Shown: piece by piece, positions 1 to 9,306 of the stretch | Layout of the letters: the number at the start of each line of letters is the position of its first letter | Position numbering within the stretch: the stretch's first letter is position 1 | Source of the DNA: Thecamonas trahens ATCC 50062 | Taxonomy: Eukaryota; Apusozoa; Apusomonadida; Apusomonadidae | Reading direction: 5' to 3' | Assembly: GCF_000142905.1 (NCBI RefSeq) | Contig: NW_013657644.1 | Span: forward strand, 246,992 to 310,991 | Length of the DNA stretch: 64,000 nucleotides | Notes under the pieces: model-generated | What the model saw: only the letters and a program-made list of their open reading frames with translations | Told to the model about the DNA's origin: nothing | The model's database searches: none | Position numbers and translations under genes: made by a program

Positions 1-388
1 TTGCGAAGCAGGCCTGGCTTTTTAGCAAGAGTGGGCGCCCAGTATAGTGTGGATGCACACGACCCGCGCCGCGCGGCGAGCGGAGCGGTCTTGTGGGCGA
101 AGCCGAGCGGCCTCCGCCCTGACACTGACGGGACGTTGCTGGCGGTGCCGGTTGTAGCGGCGGTTGCGGTAGCAGGTGTGGGGGGGGGGAGGGGGGCGAG
201 CAGCAGCTGGTGTTGCCGCTTTGCCAGGGGGTGTGGTGCGGGACAACCGACAGCGACCTGTGGAAAGGCCTTTTTTTTTTTCTTGCGACCGTTTTTCGCT
301 CGCCAACAGCCCATATCCCACGCTGACGCGTGCGCAGCAAGGCAAGCCAGCCATTAGCTCACCAACAACTTTGGGGCATTTGCAGATC
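1..388. other. Left-edge non-coding stretch
   Basis: No convincing gene is visible here. The stretch is GC-rich, with a G run near 181-190 and a T run near 272-281. It leads into the start codon of the repeat protein at 389, so it probably holds that gene's promoter and 5' leader. Open frames crossing it have no recognisable domain. Confidence 0.5.
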
Positions 389-1027
389 ATGTCCAAGAAG
401 TCGTCCAAGAAGTCCGGCAAGTCGTCCAAGTCGTCCAAGAAGTCGTCGAAGAAGTCCAAGTCGACCAAGTCGTCCAAGGCCTCGTCGGTCGCCCCTGGCT
501 TCGGCTTTGGCGGCTACCCCGGCTACGGCTACGGCCAGCAGTTCGGCGGCTTCCCGCAGCAGCAGTTCGGCGGCTTCCCGCAGCAGCAGTTCGGCGGCGA
601 GTTCTCGCAGTTCGGCGGCTTCCCGCAGCAGCAGCAGTTCGGCGGCGAGTTCTCGCAGTTCGGCGGCTTCCCGCAGCAGCAGCAGTTCGGCGGTGAGTTC
701 TCGCAGTTCGGCGGCTTCCCGCAGCAGCAGCAGTTCGGCGGCGAGTTCTCGCAGTTCGGCGGCTTCCCGCAGCAGCAGCAGTTCGGCGGCTTCCCGCAGC
801 AGTTCGGCGGCTTCCCGCAGCAGCAGTTTGGCGGCTACCCGGTCGCTGACGGCTCCGGCTACGAGGCGCAGCAGTTCGGCGGCTACGGCCAGCAGTTCGG
901 CGGCTTCCCGCAGCAGCAGTTCGGCGGCTTCCCGCAGCAGCAGTTCGGCGGCTTCCCGCAGCAGCAGTTCGGCGGCTACGGCCAGTACCCCGGCTACGGC
1001 TACGGTGCTCCCGCCCAGCAGGAGTAA
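389..1027 (+). CDS. Lys/Ser-rich, FGG-PQQQ repeat protein (disordered)
   Basis: This encodes a 212-residue low-complexity protein of unknown function. Residues 1-35 are almost only Lys and Ser in SKKSS/SKKSGKSS patterns. The rest is built of imperfect units such as QFGGFPQQ and QFGGEFSQ, with GYGYG and GYPGYG blocks near both ends of the repeat tract. The start at 389 is chosen because it opens the K/S block; the frame is open upstream only through non-coding-like sequence. The repeats are homogenised at DNA level, which makes other frames look open too. The FG/Q/Y composition resembles prion-like, phase-separating or structural proteins, and the K/S head resembles basic surface- or mineral-binding tails, but no family is assigned. 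A RhoGAP gene follows on the same strand. Confidence 0.75.
   Translation: MSKKSSKKSGKSSKSSKKSSKKSKSTKSSKASSVAPGFGFGGYPGYGYGQQFGGFPQQQFGGFPQQQFGGEFSQFGGFPQQQQFGGEFSQFGGFPQQQQFGGEFSQFGGFPQQQQFGGEFSQFGGFPQQQQFGGFPQQFGGFPQQQFGGYPVADGSGYEAQQFGGYGQQFGGFPQQQFGGFPQQQFGGFPQQQFGGYGQYPGYGYGAPAQQE
545..1000 (+). repeat. Coding tandem repeat (FGG-PQQQ units)
   Basis: In-frame tandem units of roughly 24 to 45 nt share a ttcggcggcttcccgcagca core. A longer unit containing gagttctcgcag occurs several times in a row between about 597 and 770. The near-identity of the units suggests recent expansion or gene conversion. Confidence 0.85.
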
Positions 1028-1288
1028 CTTGTTTGCCCCTTCTGTCTTGATTGCTGTCGTCGGCGCGTGAGCATCGACGCAGCCCGTCAAACTCTTCTAG
1101 CCTTTACACCTTTGTTCTCTCTGTCCTCTCTCTTCTCCCCTCTTTCCCCTAATCACCGTGTTTGCTCCGGCCGAGCCGCGCCGTCCCAAAGTGTGACACC
1201 GTCTTTCCCCTCCCCCAACCACTCCACCCCACCTCCCCCCCCTCCCCCTCCCCCTTCCCAACCTTCTCCTCTCACATACTCTCAACCT

Positions 1289-2386
1289 ATGTCCGCGGTA
1301 CCGCCCGGAAGGACGACACGCGCCGGCTGGGCCTACAACTCGGCAACTCTCGAGTACACACTCGCATGTGCCGTCGGCGAAGAACTGCACCTGCCTCCAC
1401 CGCCTGCTGCCGGCACACTTCCTTCCTGGCTTCGTCCTACTGCCGCACACACATCGTCATACATCCTTGTCACACGCTCGCTATCTCTTGCCGGCGAGGC
1501 CGCCGCTGGTCGCTACCCGCTTGAGCCGCACCCAGACATCGGCTGGATCCCACGCTCATGCCTCGCGCTCGCCATCGTGCCTGCAGCTGCTGGTCTTGGT
1601 GACCGAGGCTCAGGCGAGCCGGACGTGGCGCAGAACGACAATATCTGGCAGGCGCTCGTTGAGCAGGCGTACGAGTGGTTTGTCGAGATGGCGACTGCCT
1701 TTGGCCTCGGACCATCGCATCCTGGCACAAGTGACGAGGTTGCCGGCGCAAGCGGCACCAGCGGCGATGATCGGCTGCCCACCATAAGCGGCTTGCCGCT
1801 GGCGGTCGTGGTCGCGATCAACCCATCGCAGGCCCAACCTGGTGTGCCGGAGCTCCTCGCTGCTGCGCTCGACTTTGTTGAGGCTAACGCGCTAGACGAG
1901 GAAGGCCTGTTTCGGATCAACGGATACATCAGGCAGCGGAAGCAGGCGCTCGCCGCCCTCGATCCGCAGATGCTTGCTGGAGCGCGGGTCCAGTTTTTGG
2001 TTGATCCGGCAAGTGCGACCGATAGCGGGACCGACGCTGTGGTCCGCGACGGTGAGACTGTGCTCATCACACTGCCGTGCGTGCACACCGTTGCCTCACT
2101 AGTCAAGCACATCATCCGCGCGCTGCCCGAGCCGCTCATCAACGACGACGCGGTACGAATCCTGACCAGCGACAACGATGGCACGGGTGCACGATGGGAG
2201 CTGCTCGAAGCTGCAATCCCGTTTGAGGCGTACGCGCTGCTCAAGCGGCTGGCGAGGCACCTGGCAGCGGTTGTGGCCCATGAGGCCAGCAACCGTATGT
2301 CGGCCTCTGCGATCTCGATAGTCTTTGCCGGAACGATGGACGTCCCGCGCGAGGCTGTCATTGGCTTGCTGCAGGAGGCTCTGTGA
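1289..2386 (+). CDS. RhoGAP domain protein with SH3-like N-terminus
   Basis: This is a predicted GTPase-activating protein for Rho-family GTPases, 365 residues, acting in the cytosol on actin and polarity signalling. Roughly residues 170-345 form a RhoGAP domain. It carries the arginine-finger segment EEGLFRINGYIRQ (finger Arg near residue 209), then LPCVHTVASLVKHIIRALPEPL, given here only as the motif around LPEPL, and a C-terminal helix with the NRMS pattern typical of the family. Residues 10-95 look like a divergent SH3 fold (AYNSATLEYTL, GEEL, GWIPRS). The ATG at 1289 is preferred because the frame upstream runs through pyrimidine-rich leader. The family is clear; the particular GTPase substrate cannot be read from sequence. 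It ends tail to tail with the dynein light chain gene, 206 nt away. Confidence 0.8.
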   Translation: MSAVPPGRTTRAGWAYNSATLEYTLACAVGEELHLPPPPAAGTLPSWLRPTAAHTSSYILVTRSLSLAGEAAAGRYPLEPHPDIGWIPRSCLALAIVPAAAGLGDRGSGEPDVAQNDNIWQALVEQAYEWFVEMATAFGLGPSHPGTSDEVAGASGTSGDDRLPTISGLPLAVVVAINPSQAQPGVPELLAAALDFVEANALDEEGLFRINGYIRQRKQALAALDPQMLAGARVQFLVDPASATDSGTDAVVRDGETVLITLPCVHTVASLVKHIIRALPEPLINDDAVRILTSDNDGTGARWELLEAAIPFEAYALLKRLARHLAAVVAHEASNRMSASAISIVFAGTMDVPREAVIGLLQEAL

Positions 2387-2592
2387 TGTGTTTACGCCAG
2401 CATGCCGAGAGCGGCAGCACGGCCCGAGGGCTGAAAGTGGCAGCGCGGCCCGTTCACGGGGCATGCGTTGCCGCGGGGAGATGTGCGTGCGAGATGCGGC
2501 GGCAGCGCCGTCAGCCACACACACTGCCAGCCGACCACAGATAAAGTCGTGCAGCCGGGCAGCGAGGGCGATCAAGGGAGAAAGTCGCAGGC

Positions 2593-3410
2593 TCACGAGG
2601 CCTTGTAGAGAAGGACGCTCAGATTGCCGCCGTGGTACATATGCAGCAGATGCTGGACCTCATAGGTGACTTCAAAGCCAAAGCCCTGGCCGATGATGCA
2701 GTGCCAGGATGCGCCGTAGCGCTTGTCCATGACATCGGTGATCATCCTCGCCGCCGAGTCGTACTGGTTGTTGAACTTTTCCAGTGCTGTGATGACCGAC
2801 TCCATAGCGTCCAGCCGCATGTCCTCGTTCATATCCGAGTGCTGTTGTCATGGGTAGTGAGCGAGTGAGTGAGTGTGTTGACATCATCAACATGCCTGTG
2901 ATGTCGCCGGGGCGAGTCGTGATGAGCACCCAGGCAAGGATCACATCACAGTACCCATAGCATCCACTCTCAAGCCAGCAGAGACACAGGTACCACATCA
3001 TCATCAGCTGGGGCGGAGGGGGAGAAGGGGGGGTGTGGAGACCGACACAGCACACGACCGACCGCCAACAGCAAGACACCAGCAAGCAGCAGCAAGCAGC
3101 AGCCACCGTACCCACAGTCACCATAGTCACCATCCACCATACCAACTTTGACGTTTCTACCCCCACTTCCCCACCACCTTCCCCTAATCCCCCCCCCCCC
3201 CCTTACCCCCTACCCCCCCCCCCTGCCCCTGCCCCACGGCGCCAAAAATCAGCCATACGGCCCCCTCCCCCCCCGTTCCCGTTCACCCGCCACCACCACC
3301 ACCACCACCACCACCACCACCACCAGCATCACCACCAGTACCACTACCCTAGCACATACCTTGACAAGACCGTAGTTCATCTCACGGCGGATGTCCACCG
3401 GCTCGTCCAT
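2593..3410 (-). CDS. DNAL4: Axonemal dynein light chain 4 (LC8-like)
   Basis: This is a two-exon gene. Exon 1 spans 3360-3410 (17 codons, starting MDEPVDIRRE), a GT-AG intron covers 2842-3359, and exon 2 is 2593-2841. The splice joins in phase 0 and gives 99 residues, close to the roughly 105 of animal DNAL4. The LC8 fold is evident from KRYGASWHCIIGQGFGFEV and the final strand GGNLSVLLYKAS. The segment MRLDAMESVITALEKF and the spacing match DNAL4 better than conventional LC8. It should be an outer-arm dynein component in motile cilia, so the organism is flagellated. The intron is unusually long for this window and is full of C runs and a CCA microsatellite. Confidence 0.9.
3287..3345 (+). 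repeat. CCA microsatellite inside the dynein light chain intron
   Basis: A run of CACCACCAC units with flanking C-rich tracts lies in intron 1 of the dynein light chain gene. On the transcribed strand it reads as GGT repeats close to the splice donor at 3358-3359. Confidence 0.85.
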
Positions 3411-3623
3411 GCTGACTGTGCTTGGATGGAGTGAGGTGGTGATGTCGGTAGGTGGCGGTTGGCTCGGCCGTAGGAAGAGGGAGGGGGGGCGCTGGCTGGC
3501 CGTGATTGGGCTGGAAGCGGTTAGGCGGGCTGGGCTGGGCTGGGCTAGCTGGTTGGGGGGGCACACCAACTACAGATCGCACATGCATGTGGGATGTGTT
3601 TGGGGGGGGGGGTATGCTAGCGG

Positions 3624-4330
3624 TTAGACAGATGGCTGTTGCGGAGCGGTGCCGGCCACAAAGGCCTCGCGGACGGCATCGATGCGGGACTGGAGCTCAC
3701 GCTTGGCATCAGCACGCTGGCGGAGAAGAAGGCGGGCGGATTCGACGGCCTGAGAGCGCTCACCAAGGATACGCTTGATGCGAGCCATGGACTTGCGGGT
3801 CTTCTCCAGACGATGAGGGGCGGCCATGGGCCGGACCTGTGAGCGGGCGGCCTCGCGCTCCGAGTTGAGCTTGTTCCGCTCGCGGAGGAGCACAAACCAC
3901 AGAGCATGCAGCTCCTCCAGCGACTTGAGCCGCAGCTCCGATGCACTCCACGCGCGACCTGTCTCCATCGCCAGCATCAACCCCCGTGTGTGAGTCATCG
4001 CCCCCTCTCTCCCCTGGCCATGCCCATCCCGCCTCGCATCCAGCCGCCCCTGCCGCGCACGCCTCCCGGCGGGACCAGGCATGGCCCACGGGTTGCTGAT
4101 GGCTATGACGTACCGACAACAGGATGCTGTCCACGCTCAACGTCCATGTCTGTGAAAGCAGCGCGGACAGCAGCCGCAGCAGCAGTACCAGGCGTCTCAC
4201 TCTCCTCCGTCTCGGTCATTGGCGAGGAAGGCACGACCGACGTCGCCTTGGCCGACAACATAGCCGCCACCGACAGGGCCTGTCGGCCGGTAGCCTGTGC
4301 AACCATGCCTGTCCGGAAGAGCGCAAACAT
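3624..4330 (-). CDS. MRPL47: Mitochondrial ribosomal protein uL29m (MRPL47-like)
   Basis: This is a structural protein of the mitochondrial large subunit. I propose two exons: 4114-4330, which starts MFALFRTG and is rich in Ala, Arg and Ser as expected for a mitochondrial presequence, and 3624-4006. The donor reads G|GTACGT at 4113, the acceptor AG lies at 4007-4008, the intron is 107 nt, and the phases match. Exon 2 carries the family core: GRAWSASELRLKS, then LHALWFVLLRERNKL, then RLEKTRKSMARIKRILGER. The result is about 199 residues, a normal length. The exact acceptor could shift within a purine run. It lies just upstream of and on the same strand as the dynein light chain gene. Confidence 0.88.
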
Positions 4331-4845
4331 AACTATATCTCCACAACTTCTTCGCTCTCTTGTGTGTCTCCTAGTACAAGTGTACCAAGCTCTTGAGCGT
4401 GAGGTACCCCTTTCCCCCCCGTGCCGCCCCCCCCTCTTCCCTTCCCCCCCACTCCTTTCAATTGACTTGTTCTCCTTTGCATGAATCAATGAATGTCCCC
4501 TCCCCTCGGCCCGTCAGCCTCGCCCCGATTACCCGACACACGATCACCCGACACACGACGATCACCCGACACACGATCACCCGCACTGCTCCTCCCTCGC
4601 CCACTCTCACGCTGACAAGGGCTTGCTTCCTCATGCCCACTCGCAGGTTTATGTATGCTCACTCATACTCGACCGGATGTCCATGGTTGATCGATGGTAG
4701 TTAGGATGGAGCCACGTGGGCCGCAGCCGGTCCTCTCGGCGGTTGACGATGATGGAGATCATGGTGGTGACCGCAGTGGCGGGTCCGAGGGGTTTGGTGG
4801 GGCGGTGCGTGGCGGCGTGGGCAGAGGGGCCCGAGTTGGCGACGG
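4331..4845. other. Intergenic stretch with short ACAC/ATCACCCG repeats
   Basis: No gene is recognised. Around 4527-4580 the unit CACACGATCACCCGA is repeated imperfectly about four times. C-rich tracts precede it at 4410-4450, just upstream of the uL29m start codon, where its promoter is expected. Confidence 0.5.
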
Positions 4846-5661
4846 TCATGGAACCCACATGGCGCCGCCAAACAAGGGAGTCGAGGGCCGCGAGCCGGTG
4901 AGCGAGTTGGTGGTGTAGAACGGATTGACGTGAAAGGTTGAAGCGGCATAGTCTGAGTTCCATGACCAGCCTGAGCTGAGGAACGAGTCTGCCGGCGAGG
5001 CGGGCGCCGATGCTGCGAATCGCGGGCGCGGCCGGCGACGGAGGGTAGTCGGCGGCGGTGACCAGCCGAGCGAGTGGACAGTGCCGGCGGCCGATGCTCG
5101 ACGGAGTGGGGTAGCTGCCACCCACTGCGGCGGCGCTCGCGGCAGGCCTCGCACCGCCGCTCTCGGCCGCGCCCACAGCGGGAGCACCGGCAGCGGCGCG
5201 TGCCTTCCAAGCCCGGGCCCATACATTGGCAGCCGTGCCCGTCCGCGATCGCTCACCGCCTGCCGGCGCGGCGACGCTGCTTGGCCGTCGTCAGCTTTGT
5301 CCTGAGCGCGTGCCTGCCGCCGCCAGCCTGCGGCATGCCGCCGCAGCCCACCATGCGCCTGCTGCCCGTAGCCAGCCGGGATGGGGAGCGCCGCGTGCGC
5401 TGGAAGATGCGCAGGCAGAGGCGGGAGTGGCAGGGCCGGATAGACTCGGGCGGCGGGCGGGTGCAGGCCTTGACGCAGAGCGTGAGGAATGAGCGGAACG
5501 ACAACTGGGCCCATCACACCCGGCACAACAACCATCATCGGCTGCGGCGGTATGTGGAGAGCCATTGCATGTCGACGCACTTGCGGCGCTGCCCGTGGTC
5601 CTCGCCCAGGCGACGACACCACTGGCTCACCTGCCGGCCCTCGGTGGCGCGCACTCGGCAT
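4846..5661 (-). CDS. Doubtful Pro-rich hypothetical protein
   Basis: This is an open frame of 271 codons. A more plausible start is the Met at 5565, which gives about 239 residues. The first part is rich in Pro, Ala and Val, the middle is Arg/Ala-rich, and the C-terminus has many aromatic and polar residues (SFLSSGWSWNSDYAAS, NPFYTTNS) that look like true coding sequence. No domain is recognised. Two other frames on the same strand are also open through the middle, one with a Cys pattern CSRCG/CEAC, so an intron or frame change cannot be excluded. Treat the exact model as uncertain. Confidence 0.4.
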   Translation of the reverse strand: MPSARHRGPAGEPVVSSPGRGPRAAPQVRRHAMALHIPPQPMMVVVPGVMGPVVVPLIPHALRQGLHPPAARVYPALPLPPLPAHLPAHAALPIPAGYGQQAHGGLRRHAAGWRRQARAQDKADDGQAASPRRQAVSDRGRARLPMYGPGLGRHAPLPVLPLWARPRAAVRGLPRAPPQWVAATPLRRASAAGTVHSLGWSPPPTTLRRRPRPRFAASAPASPADSFLSSGWSWNSDYAASTFHVNPFYTTNSLTGSRPSTPLFGGAMWVP

Positions 5662-6496
5662 GCTCCCTCACACGACAAGCTACAGAGACGGGCCGTTCCC
5701 ACTTTCTCACGCTACACTCTGTCAAAAACCGGCCTGCAGCTCGCCGAGTCGTCCGAGCACGGCGCGGCGGGCAGGCGAAAGTGGCGGTGGACGAAGCGAT
5801 GGGCGCGAACAGGCGGGATACGATGCCTGCAGGCAACGAAGGTGTGGTCGAAACGAGCGAGTGTGGTGGTTGCTGGTGGTGGCGGTGGAAGCGAATTGAG
5901 CTCGCGCGAATCTCCACCTCGCCTGTTTTCACTTTTGCTCGTTCGGCGCGAGCGCGACGACTATTTCACTGGCACCTCTCGCACATTTCAACAAAGTACG
6001 AAACCGAATTGCCTTTGTTCGACACCCAGCCGGAGCCTCGCCTCGGCCGGCCATACTCTCCCCTACCACTCCTTGCATACCCTGTAGAGGACCACCACAT
6101 GCCACTCGTGCTGCTTCCCGCTCTGCCAGCTTGTGTGGCCATGCTTCCACCCCTGAGCGCCGCTGTCCTGTCCTCCCCCTTTCCCCTCCCGTCGAGCTCA
6201 TCATCATCTTGGCGGCGCTTTTTTGGCGAGTGTCTGATCCCCCCCTCGGTCCCTCCCTTGCCCGAGGCATGGAGAGGTGAGCGTGAGAACACCGCCACGC
6301 CAACCACCACCGCCCGGACCAGCTGCGCACCGCGCATGTATGACCTGTAGTGCTTCTCTCCAACGCTTGCGCTTTGCGACTGGAGTCGTCGGGTCGGCGC
6401 AGGAAAGCAGCCAGCGCCGTTTTCGGATAATCATCGAACTGTCGCCATCCACCACCACTCACGCCCCTTCCCCTTCCCCCTCCCCCCCTCTTGCAG
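5662..6496. other. Upstream region of the uL3 gene
   Basis: This 835-nt stretch has no convincing protein gene, although frames stay open because of the base composition. It must contain the promoter, the first exon and an intron of the uL3 gene, because the uL3 reading frame begins directly after an AG acceptor at 6495-6496. A pyrimidine-rich tract at about 6455-6494 is a good 3' splice tract. Confidence 0.5.
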
Positions 6497-7698
6497 TGTC
6501 GCACCGTAAGTTCTCTGCCCCCCGCCATGGGTCGCTCGGGTTCCTTCCGCGCAAGCGCGCGAAGCGCGTCCGCGGGCGCATTCGCCGCTTCCCGCGTGAC
6601 GATGCGTCGCTCCCGCCGCACTGCACTGCGTTCATGGGCTACAAGGCCGGCATGACGCACATTGTGCGCGACATGGACAAGCCCGGCTCGAAGATCCACA
6701 AGAAGGAGGTCCTCGAGGCTGTGACGATCATCGAGACTCCCCCGATGGTTGTGATCGGCATTGTCGGCTACGTCGAGACCCCGCGCGGCCTCCGCGGCCT
6801 CACCACTGTGTGGGCGCAGGAGCTTTCGACTGAGGTCAAGCGCCGGTTCTACAAGAACTGGTACCGCTCGAAGAAGAAGGCGTTCACCAAGTATGCCGCC
6901 AAGATGAACTCGGGCAAGAAGTCCCTTGACGTCGAGTGCGCTCGCATCGAGAAGTACTGCAAGGTTGTGCGCGTCATCGCCCACACCCAGCCGTCGCGCA
7001 CCTCGCTCCGCCTCAAGGCCGCCCACATCATGGAGATCCAGATCAACGGTGGCTCGATCGCCGACAAGGTCGCCTTTGCGCGCACCCTCCTCGAGAACCC
7101 GCTCACCGTCGACCAGGTGTTCAACAAGGACGAGATGATCGACACCATTGCCGTCACCAAGGGTAAGGGTTTCGCTGGCGTCATTGCCCGCTGGGGCGTC
7201 TCGCGCCTCCCGCGCAAGACCCACCGTGGTCTCCGCAAGGTCGCCTGTATCGGTGCCTGGCACCCCGCCCGCGTGTCGTTCTCTGTCGCGCGTGCTGGTC
7301 AGCAGGGCTTCCACCACCGTACCGAGATCAACAAGAAGGTCTACCGCATCGGCCGTGGCATCCACACCGACGAGCAGGGTAACCGCGTCTTCAACAACGC
7401 CTCGACCGACGTCGACATCACCAAGAAGTCGATCACGCCGATGGGTGGCTTCCCGCACTACGGTGTTGTCCGCGAGGACTTTGTCATGATCAAGGGTAAC
7501 TGCCCGGGTGTCCGCAAGCGCGTCATCACCCTCCGCAAGTCGCTCTTTGCCCAGACCAACCGTGCCGCCACCGAGCAGGTCTCGCTCAAGTTCATCGACA
7601 CCTCGTCGAAGATGGGCCACGGCCGCTTCCAGACCAAGGCCGAGCGCCTCGCCTTCGAGGGCCCGCGCAAGACCAAGACGACCTACGTCGAGGAGTAA
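6497..7698 (+). CDS. RPL3: Ribosomal protein uL3 (RPL3), main exon
   Basis: This is cytosolic large-subunit protein uL3, located near the peptidyl-transferase centre. The exon opens with TG TCG CAC CGT right after a tttgcag-like acceptor. It continues with the invariant eukaryotic start [20 protein letters not shown], so the initiator ATG must be split, with A supplied by an upstream exon. It has 400 residues, the normal length. Conserved blocks include [58 protein letters not shown] (with the His that is methylated in yeast) and [13 protein letters not shown]. Codon use is strongly biased to C-ending codons, as expected for a highly expressed gene. The upstream exon end is not resolved. Confidence 0.96.
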
Positions 7699-7917
7699 AA
7701 AATGTCTTTCAGGCAAATACCTGGTGCTCTCCGCCGCGGTCATGTCGACTGCCTTGCCTGTCTGCTCGTCTGCCCCACATCCCCTCCCCCTCTTCCCCCG
7801 CCGCGCCACCTTGACGCGTTTTCTCCGCACACGCACGCCCCCGGTTGGCGTTCACGTGTCTCGGGCACGGACCACTTCACCCACCCCCACCCCCACCCCC
7901 ACCCACTCATTGAGTTA

Positions 7918-9294
7918 ATGAGTCAACCCCAGGCCCCTTTTTCGGTGAATGGACCACAGATGACGACTCCAGCCGATGAGGCGAGACCAGGCGCTCGGGA
8001 AGTGGCCATATATGCAGGGAGGATGGCATTGGCTGGCCTGCTGTTCAACTGCCAGCCGTCTGAGCCTTACCTCACCGCGTATCTCAAGAACGATAAGGGA
8101 CTCACATCGGATACTCTGGATGCCTCTGTCTGGCCATGGAACACATACTCTGCCGTACCATGGCTTCTGCTGGTGGCGCTCATGGCCGATATCGCCGGAC
8201 CATGGCCTGTTCTTCTTCTTGGTGCTCTTCTTCGTCTCGCTACCCGTAATCTCCTTCTCTTTGCCTCGGGCGTCCCGGCCATGGCCGCCGCTCAGGTCAC
8301 GTACGCAGGCGCATCGGCTGTCAACACCATCTACTTTGCCTACGTCTACATCGCCGTCCCACGCAAACACTACGCCGCAGTCACAGGCATTGTCCATGCA
8401 GCCTGGCACGCTGGCAATCTCGTCGGATCGGCGGCCGGCCAAGCGTACGTCTCGGCCCACGGCGGAGTCCATCACGCGCCGCTCGCTCATCTCTTCTACG
8501 CCTCGCTTTTGTTTACCTCGTGTGGCACAGCGTCGCTTTTTCTCCTTCCCTCGCCGCGGGCTGCGCTGCCGCCGTCGGTCTTCTCGCTTGCCCGCGGCCT
8601 CCGCACGGCGCTGTCCGCCATTGCGGCCCTCTACGACCACGCCGTCGTCCGTGCATGGTCGCTGTGGTGGATCGCGGTCTACGGTGCCCACTACGTCATC
8701 GGAAACTACTACCAGACTCAGTTCTCCGACATCCGCCCGCACGACGACAAGGCCTACGGTGCTGTGGAGATGATCATCGAAGCCGGTTCGACCCTCGCCT
8801 CGGGCCTCCCGCTGGTCCTTGCCGCGGCCTCGCTGGCCTCGGCCTCGACTACCGCCGCCCTTGGCTCACTCTTGCTCTCGGGCTGCTACTTTGCGTCGAC
8901 TCGACTCACCTCGTCGGTCTACTACTCGTTTGCCTTCAACACTGCTGCCATCACCGCCTTTGCCGGCCTGTATGCCGTCGCCTCCAATGCCATCGGCCGC
9001 GTTCACGGCGGCTCGGACGTCGATTCGGACGCACCGCTCGTTGCCGACCCTCACTACGCCGTCGTCTTTGCGCTCAACACCCTTGTCGCCCTTGGCCTCG
9101 CCACTATCGGCCAGGCCACTGGCGTTCACGCCGGCTACCACACCAACGACTACTACGTGCTTGCTGCCATTGTCACGCTCGCCGCTGCTGTTGCCATCAC
9201 CGGCCACGGCATCATCACCGCCATGGTCCGCTCTTCGCCGCCGCTCCCGGCCACTCGCCCGCTCCTCGAGTCGGCGGCCTCGATTAACATCTGA
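7918..9294 (+). CDS. SLC19-type (reduced folate carrier/thiamine) transporter
   Basis: This 458-residue polytopic protein belongs to the major facilitator superfamily. The first part matches the SLC19 pattern: an initial helix followed by PSEPYLTAYL, a second helix over WPWNTYSAVPWLLLVALMAD, and a basic RK/AAVTGIVHAAWHAGNLVGS block typical of the fourth helix region. About 11-12 hydrophobic segments are visible. SLC19 members import folate, thiamine or related anions across the plasma membrane; which one cannot be told from sequence. The frame is open back to 7702, but the Met at 7918 is preferred because upstream residues are Pro/His low complexity. The stop is only 12 nt from the convergent sirtuin gene. 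Confidence 0.82.
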   Translation: MSQPQAPFSVNGPQMTTPADEARPGAREVAIYAGRMALAGLLFNCQPSEPYLTAYLKNDKGLTSDTLDASVWPWNTYSAVPWLLLVALMADIAGPWPVLLLGALLRLATRNLLLFASGVPAMAAAQVTYAGASAVNTIYFAYVYIAVPRKHYAAVTGIVHAAWHAGNLVGSAAGQAYVSAHGGVHHAPLAHLFYASLLFTSCGTASLFLLPSPRAALPPSVFSLARGLRTALSAIAALYDHAVVRAWSLWWIAVYGAHYVIGNYYQTQFSDIRPHDDKAYGAVEMIIEAGSTLASGLPLVLAAASLASASTTAALGSLLLSGCYFASTRLTSSVYYSFAFNTAAITAFAGLYAVASNAIGRVHGGSDVDSDAPLVADPHYAVVFALNTLVALGLATIGQATGVHAGYHTNDYYVLAAIVTLAAAVAITGHGIITAMVRSSPPLPATRPLLESAASINI

Positions 9295-9306
9295 GAGCGC
9301 GAGTGT

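Noticed and set aside
545-1000. Regular repeats as a CRISPR array
   Set aside because: The units are contiguous, in frame and of varying length with no unique spacers; the genome is eukaryotic.
330-1090. Long frames on both strands over the Q/F/G repeat gene (SSSSAASRSS- and AAELLLREAAE-like)
   Set aside because: Out-of-frame translations of a perfect nucleotide repeat; the K/S-plus-FGG frame has the natural start.
5929-7836. 635-codon open frame antisense to the uL3 gene
   Set aside because: It is the mirror of strongly biased C-ending codons in uL3; it has no domain and covers an obviously real gene.
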